A DNA stretch of 64,000 nt from assembly GCF_001949145.1 (NCBI RefSeq), contig NW_019091643.1, positions 180,033 to 244,032 on the forward strand, given 5' to 3'. This document shows positions 11,194 through 23,100 of this stretch, piece by piece (positions within the stretch are counted from its first letter, which is position 1; each line of letters opens with the position of its first letter). The DNA is from Acanthaster planci (lineage: Eukaryota; Echinodermata; Asteroidea; Valvatida; Acanthasteridae). The notes below the pieces were generated by a model. The model made no database searches. It worked only from the letters and a program-made list of their open reading frames with translations, and had not been told where the DNA came from. The translations under genes and the position numbers were made by a program.

Positions 11194-14100
11194 CGTTAAA
11201 TGTTGCATCTTCTAAGGAAGCTAATCTCCCGATGTCTGAAATGTCTGATGGGATAAGTGAGGACACGTCTTCCCTAGACACTCTGCTGAGCAAGTATGGC
11301 AGCAGCAAGGGATCAGTCCATCTGGCCCAGCAAGGAGAATCCTCCACAGACGACTACGAAGAGCAGGGAAACAGGGAAGAGTACTCCAGTCAGTTCTTGA
11401 GGGAAATCAGAGAACGAGCTCAAGTGAGTGGACAGAGGCTTGATTTTGGTTGGCAGGACTAGAGAGTTTTCAGGTTGGGGGCCAAAGCTAAATTCAGTGA
11501 TGTTACTTTGGCCCCTGGCCTAGGCTAAGTAGAAATGTTGCCATAGAGGAAAAGCTAGAAAATGCTGACATCTGAAACTTAAAATGACATGTTGCTGTTT
11601 TGACTAACTGTTTAAAGAAATACTTAGAACAGACTGTAAGTTGAAAAGAAGATTATCCATAATTATTTACTGACAGGCTTTCATGCGTTCCTTTTGACTG
11701 TGTTAGATTTTGAGTCGTAATGCGGCAAAGACTCGCCAGGCAGCCTTGCAGCATGTTGTCAACGCTGAATCGGCTAAAAAAGTCAGAGGAGCTCCCTCCG
11801 TGGTGAGTACTTGTGGTATGAGTGTTCTCATCTCTCCATCAGTTCCAAGCTGAAGTGCTCCCTCACTGGAAAAGAAGAGACAGCTGGGCAGGAATTTTTC
11901 CAAATGAAGTCTGGCATGCACCTGGCGCACACCTAAAGAGCGTACATATACATCCAAATAGAAATTAGCGTGTGCTCGGGTTGACCCACAAAAAAATGCA
12001 TATAACCTGTGTACACTTAAGCAAGTCCCTATCAAAGAATCATCATTGCTGTACAACACACCCTCTTCTACCATCAACTTTTATAACTCAGTACATCAGT
12101 GATTACAAGTGTTTCCTGGTATTAGTTGGACCGAAAAATGGAGCACGTTCACTGATTGTCAGTGTATAAGTGAATGGATTTAATGCTGAAATGAAGACAA
12201 ACCACTGGGCTAATTCCAAGCTATGCAATTTTTTGATCTCCAAGTTTTAATTCAATTTGTTGCTTTGCAGGACTTGTTTGTTGATGTCATCAAGAGAACC
12301 GACATCTCCGATGAAAGCCAAACGGAAGCTGCTGCACCTCCGATTGATGATGATCTGGCGGCGTACTCCTCGGATGACCTCCTCCAACCGGTCGTTTCTC
12401 TTGACTCCACTCCCTGGGGTGTGGAAAATGAAGACACTCTAAACACTTCCAGTGATTATTATAGAGGCCTTCAAATCGAGCCTTGGGGAACGTCTACGAC
12501 AGAGTCTTGTGATGACAATGACAGTGATGGCAGTGACGACAGTGACAGTACTAGTGAGGAACTGATTGACAGTGATGATAATGATGTTATCGATGGGAAA
12601 GGAGATATGACCAGGTTAACCAGCGATTTAAAACATTCTGAACCAGTCGTACCACCAGGAGATATTTCAGAAGATTTTGTTTTCACGTCATATGCAATTG
12701 GTGAGAAAGGAGAAAGAGAAACTCTAGGACACGAAAGCCCGGAGCGGCACTTGCAGTTTCAGCCTGAAAGTCCAGCTCGAGGTTTGGAAGGTGCTGAAGG
12801 AGATACTGGAGAAATCGGTCATTGGGTTGAAGACGCTTATGATGAAGAAAATGAAGGAGACGGCAAAGATGAAGAGGAGCAGCTTGAGGAGGATAGGAGA
12901 ATTAACAGAGTTGACTTTTTGTCCGTACCAGCTGATGTTCAGGAGCGCGTTTCCTCGTTCCTTGATGGTCATCGGGTTGAAGAAGCTGACGATGAAGAAA
13001 ATAAAGGAGACGGCAAAGATGAAGAGGAGCAGCTTGAGGAGGATAGGAGAATCGACAGAGTTGACTTTTCGTCTGTACCAGCTGATGTTCAGGAACGAGT
13101 TTCCTCATTCCTTGACGAGATGCTAGGTCAAGAGGTCGAGGAGGCAGGTAGGTCAGAAGAAAGCAGGGAGGAGGATGTAATGGACAGCATCAGTCAAGAA
13201 TTGTCATCTTGGGGTGAGAAACACTTGGTTGAAGCAGCTTCAAGAGAGTCAGCATCATTAGAACAGGTCACCAAAAAGGTGGAGAGGTCTGAAGAGAAGA
13301 GGCAGGATGATGATGATTTGATTGACAGGGTCAATCAGGAATCGCCATCTCAAGCCGAGGTGGCTTCAAGAGAGTCAGTAGAACAGATTGCTAGAAGTGA
13401 GGAGCGTCTTGAAGATGCGGCAGGTTGTGATGTGAAGAGCAAGGTTGGAGATGCTTGGGTTGAGACAAAGGAGCAGAAGTCTGTTGGATCAGTCGAGCAC
13501 TTGTCTTCACTTACAGTTGATGATGAGGGTCCTGCAGCTGACACTACGTGTAGTCAAATTGCTCTGACATTTTCTCTTGGAGAAGACACCAGTGAGGTCG
13601 TCATTGAAGAGAAAACGAGGCAGGAAAACTTGAAGAGTTTGATGGAAGTTGAGGTCAGATGTGCCAATAATGATGGGTTGGAATTAGAAGTCCTGGATGA
13701 AGGTAACCAGGCGTATCTCAAAGAACAGCAAAGTGGTAACTCTGACAAATTAGGAGACATTTGCCTACATCAGTCCAACTCTTCATGCTTTACAGATCCA
13801 AGCAACTCAGTGACCAAAGAACCAACATTTGAGGACTCCCAAGATCCAAACCAAGACACCTTGCATTCAGAGGCAGGAGCGACACTCTACAAAAACCAAC
13901 ATCCATTCAGCACTTCAGAGCAACAGCCGGTGAATTCAAAATCAACTCACTCAACCTGTTCAGATGCAGTTGCAGAAATCTCAAAAACTGTGGAGTCTAG
14001 CCCAGGGGAGCATTACACAGAGATAAGTGAACATGCTGAAAAATCAAAGACCTGCTCTGAACAACCATGGAAAAACGTTCCTCCTGAAGACAAATTGGTC

Positions 14101-15230
14101 AACGTCACTGGTGATAAAGATGCCACGCACAAAGTTGTTCTTGTGGAAGACCACTCGAGGTCAGTTAAACATTTCACCACACCCAGGCAGCAGCCAGAAG
14201 TGAGAAAATTACAAGCATCTCTCATTCGAGACGGTGCGTTGGACCAATCTGACAAGCTCTCTAGTGACGAGCGTCTGAAGGGACCAGGTAATGTTCGGAG
14301 CCTGATCGCAAGGTTCAACAGCCAGAGCAGCGGCAGTGCCAGTCCTGTGGAGTCCCCGCACTCTGATAGGTCCTTCGAGTGGAACATCTCCACCCTGGAC
14401 AGTAGGCGGAAAGGCAGGGAAAGATTTTCAAGCACCGGTAGCAACAGCTGTGATGCTGACAAGACAAATGTGACCTTTCAGGTGAGTGAAATTCTGAAAC
14501 GGAAACAACTAAATGCTATGATTCAAGCAATTTACAGACTGTCAGCAGAGGCGGCAAATCCAAGCGAGTCCACCCCGCATTGTTGGATTACGTTGACATC
14601 ATATGACTCCATTCATGCACAGCTCTACATCTGAATACTTTGTCCACGCTTTCAAAACCATGTCTTGCAGTGTCATGCCTCGATCAAACTTGTTTGTCCA
14701 TTTGGTGGCTGGAATTGACGTGACTGACATCTGCCATCATCCATCAACCTGCAAATTGGAAATCGATTGGGGGATAAATGTCGAGCCTCACGATTGTTAT
14801 AAATTGCTTCTTTCTGAAAGGAACTACCATAGTGCAAGTGTTGTATAACACTAAATGAAACTGTGAAAATTCCTTTTTTTGTCTTCTTGTGATCTCTGTC
14901 AGTCTTGAGATTTCCATCAGTCTGCCAGAGACAAGAAGTCACTTTTATAAAAGCAAAATAACGAAATGGTCATTGTAAGCTCAAATCCCAGCATTTCCTT
15001 ACAGATTGACTGTTACCAACTCCATTAATTTATAGTCTATATTTATACATGCCCATTATTGTTATTTGGTTTTTTTCCAGCTTTCAGCCAGCAAACCATC
15101 AGGCGAGACGACAAACAATCCTCAAGACATACCCTGGATGCGGGAACTGCGAGAAAGGAGGCGGCAGCGAGAACAGAAGACAGTCTTGGGGCAGCTGCCT
15201 CCAAACAGCAGAGGGGAGTCTGGGAACTAG
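11194..15230 (+). CDS. Unrecognised acidic, low-complexity protein (about 895 residues)
   Basis: Four exons with GT-AG borders and consistent phase: 11194-11423, 11707-11802, 12271-14481 and 15081-15230 (stop TAG). The first exon opens with a two-base partial codon, so an upstream exon is expected. 10201-10240 (ATG to a GTAAAA donor) fits the phase exactly and would add 13 residues; alternatively translation starts at ATG 11232. Visible parts: a Ser/Asp-rich N-terminus (SEDTSSLDTLLSKYG), a basic patch (SRNAAKTRQAALQHV), a very large Glu/Asp/Ser-rich exon with a 50-residue tandem duplication (12817-12966 and 12967-13116), GNVRSLIARFN near its end, and a C-terminal DIPWMRELRERRRQREQK. I do not recognise the family. 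The C-terminal tryptophan followed by basic residues loosely resembles short motifs in actin-associated proteins, but this is too weak to name it. Confidence 0.72.
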
Positions 15231-16216
15231 GCAGACTGTCATCTCAAAAGCAATACAAAGTGTGATCCCCCAAAAAGGCGAGGGCAAATACTGTTCCTTT
15301 TAATTATATGTCAACTGGCAAACTTAGCAGGGTTTAAAAAAAAAGACACTCCTCTCTGATGGTGCTTTTATTTCATCCGATTTTCTTTTGGCGATCCAGA
15401 GATATGTCCCGGCAAGCATAAGCACTCAATTCCGAGTTGGTGACACTTTTCAGTACACTCCACAGCATGTTTCAGTGCACAGTGCCGTCAGGATAATCTC
15501 AGACTGTAAATGTGAAATGTACGTCTTCTTGTTTCGATTAGGTCCAGCAAGCAGACTACAGACTGGCTTTAACAAAATTTTAAGTCCTTGCATTTTACCG
15601 GGACGAATCTCTAGATTGCCAAAAGCAAACAAAATGAAAGAAAAGCATCTTCCAGCATCATCTGCCCTTGTAGGTTCTAAATACCCCCAGCTGGCATTTC
15701 TGTGTCCCAAATGGAGAGTGTTTGCCCCTTGCCCTCCCCTCCTGGAGGGGGCACACTAGTTCTTACTGAATCATATTCAGGGACAGACAGGCTTAGAATA
15801 CATTCCTTTTCTCACCTCTTCCTAGAGTATAAGTATATTCCCTTTATCTCGGTTCTATTTTACATGTAACTGCTTTGCTGGAATGTTAATCTGTTGAGGC
15901 AGTGAAAATGATACTAGATCAAGGGTGAAGTGGGCACCACGGCAAAGACGTCAGAAATGGCCAAAGACTGCAAAAATGACTAAATCTGATTTTTTTTTTA
16001 AAAATAATCACAGATTTGTTTGACCGAAAATTCTGTCATAGTTTAAACTTCACCATATTCTTTTTATTTCACTTTGCACCATTAGTGCATTAGTTTATAT
16101 CAAAAATAAAATTGTGTGTACATATTTCATGAACAGATTTTGTAGTCTCATATATTTTGACATCCAGATTTATAAACTTTGTATTCGAAGTTAAACACCT
16201 CTGTAGACATTATACA

Positions 16217-16460
16217 TATGTGACCCGCCACCCCAAAACCAGGCTGACGTAGGTAACTTCATAACCCTAAAATAATGGAACTTCCACTCTTCAGATTTTC
16301 ATGGGCGTTTTACAGCTATCTCTACCCGTAAGAAGCTTTCTGCAGACAGAATTACGATTGAACATGGATCACTTTAAGGTGTAAAAAAAGCTGAAAGAAA
16401 GGAATTGTCCAACACCACAAATACGGACTTCAGCCTGGTTTTGGGATGGTGGGTCACATA
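16217..16460. mobile_element. MITE family D (TATGTGACCC termini)
   Basis: The left end TATGTGACCCGCCACCCC and right end GGGATGGTGGGTCACATA are inverted repeats about 30 bases long that extend inward through CAGGCTGA and TCAGCCTG. The element is about 244 bases long, non-coding, and lies in the presumed 3' region of the acidic gene. Confidence 0.7.
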
Positions 16461-16839
16461 TTATAGTGACCAATATGAAAAAAACCATTTCATATGTACA
16501 ATTCAGCCATTTCAACGATATTGCAATCTTGTCTCGTTCAAGTTAGCTGTGCAAGTTACAAAAAAAGTAGTCTTGTTTTATTTTTCTGAATCTCTTAACA
16601 GTTATGGAAGAATTATAGATGAAGAAAGGCTTTGACAACAGTGCTAGCTTTCTGTGGACTTGAAATGTTTTCAAGTTAGAATGAAACCGTGCTCACACAA
16701 GTCAACACAAGTTGACCACATTAAAAAAACGATAACTCCAATATCATTGTATTCAGACACACTGCCAAAGTGTTCCTTGGAAAAATAAACGTCATCCTGG
16801 AATTGAAATGACATTATGTACCTCCTCTTATTTCTGATT

Positions 16840-16845
16840 AATAAA
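16840..16845 (+). promoter_or_regulatory. Candidate poly(A) signal AATAAA
   Basis: AATAAA sits about 1.6 kb after the stop codon of the plus-strand acidic gene and is followed by a GT/T-rich stretch (GTGTGTTGTTTGATT), as expected for a cleavage site. Other AATAAA motifs occur at about 16105 and 16785, so the one used is uncertain. Confidence 0.35.
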
Positions 16846-17181
16846 GTGTGTTGTTTGATTTAAATTTATCAATTGCGGTTCCCATGGTAATGCGAAAGCC
16901 GGAGAAATCCTGGAAAAAGTTTTTCCGGGAAAGTCATGGGAAAAGCCTCGGGGGAAAATTTGGAATAAAGAAATAGGGTGTCACAGAATCCTGTTGTCAG
17001 AGGAAAAGTTATGGAAATCGAGGCTGCGCAGCATTTTCGTTTAATGGCGCCAGTAATTTTGAAAAAGGTTCTGGGGCCCTGATGTGAGCCACACCCCGAG
17101 ACAAAGCCACGATTTGGAAAATGGCCCAAGCTCACTTTCCGCTGCTCCACTGCCGATCTCGGAGAAGACACCCGGCCATTT

Positions 17182-20100
17182 CTAAAAGGACACGGCACTC
17201 AAATCTGTGCCATACTGCTCCACCGAGTGCCTCAGGGCGACCTTCTCCACCAGCTTGGGGTCGAGGTGATGCAGGCTGGGAGCAACATCCTCGCTACTCT
17301 TGACGGTAGGACCAACTTTAGGATCTGAAAAAATTCAAAAACGCAAAACTGAAATGATGCAAGGCAAACGGTCGATTCCGTTAGCTCAAAATCGCTCTCT
17401 GCGATTGGCACTCTGGAAGTATCACTCGCTAGCCATCGGATGCAATGCCAGGTATTCATTCAGATGACACATTACAGAATTGTCTTCCCATAAGCCTTTT
17501 ATCAACAGGTGTGAATTGTGATGGACGTGCCTCTTTCAAAGGGGTGAATCCGTCACCGAATTTTTTGGGGGGAGGGGTCAAAAATTATAATCCTCACAGA
17601 CCTTCTGACGGGTAAAGCTACTTTTGAAACATCTTAAAGCACACTTTGGGAACAAAGGGAAACAACAGTGCCAAAATCCACCTTGTTAAAAAAAATTACC
17701 TTTTGGGGGGGGGTCATGGTCACTAGAGTGGTGGCAAAGATCAAGGAGGTGATGAAGCAGCAGAAATGACGAGTATTTTCACCCCTCAGTCTGAACGGTC
17801 CCAACGGAGGCACCTTTGGCCATCTCTACTCTTAAGAAACCTACCTCTGGCTTCCAGGAGCCCCAGCAGTGTGGACAGTGGTGGGAATGTGGATGCCACA
17901 CTAAAATTCCCCTCCGAGTTGCCTGAATTCATAAACAGTGCAGAAAACAGGAGATGTAATTCCATGCTGGGGGAAATATCAAATGCAGAACACAAATACC
18001 CCAAAAGGCATAGACTCGTTGGATACTCGAATACTAAAAGAGTGTTGATAGGGATAAACAGCAATAACGTTGCATTAACCCCTTCACGGCGGGATTATTT
18101 TGACCGCGACTGCTGGGCTGTGGTATGCCCTGAATGGGGGGCTCTGTCCAGCAGCAGGCCCCATTGAACCAGCAGCTGCATGGTGAATAGACTGTACGTG
18201 TGGTATGCACTAATGCTCACACAAAGGTGCGGTAGTAGCAGTCATCCGTAGGGAAGGGGTTAAGAAAAACAAGTATTTCATAAATTTCTTACCACTTTCA
18301 GCTACTCATTCTTAATTTCCCCCTGGCAAATCTGGCGAACAGTTTCTTCGCTCCCCACATTTAAAAAAATTTTCCCGGCAAGGGGGGGAATACACAAAAT
18401 ATATATGTGCTCCTGTATGATACACGAGCCTTTAAACATTTGATCAGAATGTCCAAAATTAATCTTGAATCCATTATCATGGTCTTAAGATTTTTGAGGA
18501 GTAGAGTCCCTTTTCTTACTTGAGCTCTGGGAGAGCTGAGAAGCGCTTCTGGATTGCCGAGTCCTATAATCGCTCACTCGCACGCCCTCTGTCAAAGCAA
18601 ATAGGGAACACGAGAGTCAAACAAAATTCCGGCAAGAAGATCTGAGGAAATGTGACCACCATCTTTGAATCAAATGCCAGGGGCCAATTTCATAGAACTG
18701 CTTAAGCACAAAATTTGCTTAAGCGCAAAAAACCCTTGCTTAAAAAACAAAGGCTACCAGCTCAAAATCTATGTGATTGTCATGTTAACCAAAAGACGGG
18801 TGAATACCCTTCCAAAACAATATACATGTAAATCACATGGAGTTTTGGCTGGTGACCTGATTTGTCAAGCAAAGTTTTTTCACGCTTAAGCAAATTTTGT
18901 GCTTAAGCAGCTCTAAAAAATTGGCCCCTGGTCTTTTGAAGTGGAATCTTCACAAGTCTTTCAATGTGCAGGAACTCAATGCCATAGGTTTCAAATTTCA
19001 AGCCCTTGTAAGCGGTTTTTATTAGGGCTGGAAATAGTTGACTTTTGAAAAAAGTGAGATACAATGGCCAAGTTTAGTTAAATACAGCCAAACACCATGG
19101 ATGCTGTATAATTTGTTGCATGATTTATGTTCAAAAAGCCGTATTCTCTCCGAGTGATCCCTGTTCACCACTTCCCAGGTTGTATCATGTTATTGGGGCG
19201 TGATCCGTGGCTATGTGGTGCTTCAGGTTTAACCACTCCCTGCCGGGCGACCCGTTTTTGAGTACATAGGCTTTATATGCAGAGCTGGGGAGCCCAAAAC
19301 TGGGACAAAAGAGTTAGGCCTTATAACAAATGTCCGTGCTCAGCACAAAAGACTGAGCTGCTGGGCATTACCTACATTTTTTCGCTCTCAACAGTGGAGA
19401 CAATCTAGCCTTGTTTTGAAACAGTATACCACATTTTGAGGCAATAACAGCGAGCGGATTACCACCGGGGACAAAAGCTCTCCACCACCACAGCGATGAG
19501 CCACACAGCACCGCTGCACGCTAATCTGGCCCCTGTTGAAAAGAGGTCAGCAGTGCACTGTGCTGGCTTCGGGAACAAAAGAATCTTACAATCTGGGCTC
19601 TTTTTCCAAGGTTCCAGGCCTGGCTGAAATATTCAGGAGTCAATGAATTTTACCTGTTAGCTTTAGAGTAGTGCCCAAAGAGTCTTTCGTTATAAACAGC
19701 CATTAAATGAAATGATGAATTTTTGAAGAATTTTGAAAATGGAAAATCTTGAAAAGGACCCGACATCTTGTTTTGCTCAAGAAGAATCCATCCGGCAGCA
19801 AGTGGTTAATGGCTTCTGGCTAGCACCCCCTGAACAGAGATATTGACAAATGGCAAGAGCCACCATCATAGGGCTGTACAGCTCAGTTGGTCAAGGACTG
19901 GTACGGTATTCCAAAGGTCGCAGGTTCAAATCCCGCTCCAGTCAATTTCTTTGTTCATCTAATTAATCATTAATAAGCACCTCGTCAGTTTCCCTATATA
20001 GTTTGTTTCAATTCAGTATTCGTCACATCGATAAAAACATGAAGTTTGACTTCTGGGTTACAGTCACATAAAAAGGTAAAAAAAAAATGAAATACCTTCA

Positions 20101-23100
20101 TTAATTAAATACCTACTAAAACACATAGACACAACATCAAAGTGAAATTAAAAAGTCAAATGAAAATCCCCTTTACCCGGTACAATAATTTAAAATTCAA
20201 TTACAAATAACTTGAAACCACCAAAATACAATTACTTCGATGAAAAAAGGACCAAAAAGTATCCCCTGTTACATCTGTAATGTGAACCATATCTCAGTGT
20301 TTCATTAAAAACACAAATTGCTCTTGGTAAGAATGAAAATTTGTGTCGATTTGTATCTGTGAGTGATGGTACAGCCTTTGCAGAAAGCAAAAAACACCAA
20401 AGTACTTGTTGAGCAAAGAGTGCGCTCCCTCCGGCAAAATTGGGAGGGCAGGGGTCAACATGAATATTCACTAACTCACCTTCTCTGAGGGTGTCGGCTA
20501 CGTACTGCTGGGCCAGATGCTGCATGCTGATTGGGTGATTCCAGTGTTGTAGCACCTGCGCTGTTCCCTACGCACGACAAACAGTACCTAGGTCAGGATG
20601 GTGAGATGACACCTCTTCACCACTCACCACTCTGACCTGATCCAATGCACTCCAACAGTGCCCTGCAGATCAGATTTTCATCGAGTCTGCAACTTACCAA
20701 ATCTTCTAAGATTTGTTGTTATTTTGTACAAGGAGATCAACTCCCCCCCCCCCCCCCGATGGCCCCCATCGACGGTGGCAGGCATTATGCTGGGTCTTGT
20801 TTGGAATGACTGCCATGGAACAATACTTATCACTGTGCCTTCTGCCAATGACGGGGGCCATTTGGTTTCTGCTGGTTTCGTCCCTAGACTGACCTCCATC
20901 CCAACGGAACACACCAACCTTGGGGAGTCTGGCCAGAATCTGGATCTTCATGTTGACTTGGTCTTCAGTGTCATCGGGGACTTCTTGCATGAGGCGCGTC
21001 ATGAACTCCTCGGTGAGCCGCAAGATGCCGTGATCGACGTACTGAAGGAACATGGCAGGCTCCAGACAGCAAAATCCTTGTATCGTAAAGAACGTCTGGA
21101 ACCCTTAACACAAACAATGATCATCTCAGTAAATTATTCAGTCTTTCACATACTCTATACTGAGTGCAGATTAACTCAGATGATGTCATCATGAAAGATG
21201 TACTTTTGCTCACTGTGCCCTGAAGAGGTAAGCAGGAGCACTTCATGAGCAAACCCCCTAAACTGGCTGCCAATCCAACTGCAGTGCAATAACAACAACG
21301 AACCAAATCCACAGAGTGGCTTAAAAACCTTACTTAGCAAACTTTCGTGCTAAACAAAATATAGCAGAGTACCAGTCATAAGCAATATGCCTACTGCAAC
21401 TCTTCGGCTGGTAACCTGAATTTTTTTTTAAGCACAGATTTTCCACGCTAAGCAAAATTTCTGCACTGGGCGACTCTGTGGAATTGGCCCCAGCTGTAAA
21501 ATCAGTTCATGTTATGCTCTCGCTTGGCAGTCATACTTAATTTGCACAGCGCCCTCTATGGTACTGCACGAACCCCAACTTACCAGGCGGCAGTGGGAAG
21601 GAGATAATTTGCACAGCCATGTAGAACCTCTCGATCAGGTGGAAGAGCTGGTAGCCCATTGGGGGAGGTCTCTTGTTACTAGGAGGAAACGGCGATAATT
21701 GATGGATATTTACGCCTTGTCTGAAGTAATCCCTCCCACAGCTGACCATATCATATGCCAACTCACTGCTCCCAAGGGAGTTTATTCTGATCAACTGTGC
21801 AGGTAAAAGTAGCACAGGTACCGATGAAGACAAAATAGTCTGGTTAGGGGTCCCTGCATTATGGTAAGGACTGCGGGGCAGGGATTAGTCTACAATATCA
21901 CAATGTGATAGAAACAAGGATGTGGGTAATATGCGTTTTTATTGCCCACTCGTTTGATCGTTCTTGGCCAATAAAACACAGAGATCAAGACAGAGGTGTA
22001 GAAGTTAGCAATAGTGTCCTACAAAGCTGGATAAAATGTTGGAGTGCGCCATATTGAGAATCTCTCCTCGTTTACTACGGTCCGTCCTACGTACTCACAG
22101 TCGGACGGTGCTGCGGGGTATGGTGCGAGGGTCAGGGTACCCGCAGGCATGCAGCATCAGCAAGACCAGCTGCCGCACTTGTTGCAGCTGGCACGTCAGG
22201 TACTCCTGCGCCATGTTGAGGATCTTCTCCTGGCTGACCGAGCTGGGCAGGTGCCGGGCAAAGTGGGCAATCAGCCGGTCCTGAGTCTGGGGGACCCAAA
22301 CAAATAAATTGGTAGAAATGTCGCCGTGGATACGCTGTAGAGAGCTCTTGGCTCTTAAAACAAAGTAAATTGGGCTATCAACTGGTCTCAAATCTGGAAT
22401 TCATCAAATGACAGAAAATGTCACCATGGTTACATGGCAGGTTGCTCTGCGCTACAAATGAAGAGCAAGTTAGACCATCAACTGGTTTAAGTCTGGGGGC
22501 CATACACGGGTTGAGATTACAAAAACAGTAACAATATCTGTTGATTTGAACAACATTTAACAATTGATGACATGATTACTCGCAGAGCGTAACAGTTCAT
22601 TATTATTTTAGCTCATCAACTGTGACAAACAATTTAACATTATGAAGAAAACGATACTGGGGCATGGAACCCAAACTAGCCTGGCATCATCCCATTCAAC
22701 AGATTACACACTGGAGATAGAGTCAGGGAATATGACCAACTATGGCTTCCTTATGGCTATTGATCAGCTTTACGATGAAAAACAATTCATAATGAAAGAA
22801 ACTTCAAGATATGAGATTGGCTTGGATGACGCTGCCTTACAAGGCTGAGGATGGCATCTTGACTGCTGTCGGGCCGTGATAAGGCATCCTCTTCCATCAG
22901 CACCAGGGAGGCGTCTCGCTGTGGCTGCATCGTGATGACCGGCTTCTTGGACGGGGTCATGACCCGGCGGGCCGAGGCCGCCATCTTCTTGAGGAAGGAG
23001 GCACGCTGGGTGGACGGACCTTGCCTCATCAGACCACCCTGGGGTGAAATGAAAACCAATGGAGACGGGGAAAAAAAAGCATTGTACATGTTTTGAAATG

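Noticed and set aside
12223-14634. Single 803-residue open frame taken as a whole gene
   Set aside because: A splice acceptor at 12270 and a donor at 14482 bound a coding exon with matching flanking exons; sequence before 12271 and after 14481 in this frame is intronic.
19868-19945. Functional tRNA gene
   Set aside because: Promoter boxes only; acceptor and anticodon stems do not pair.
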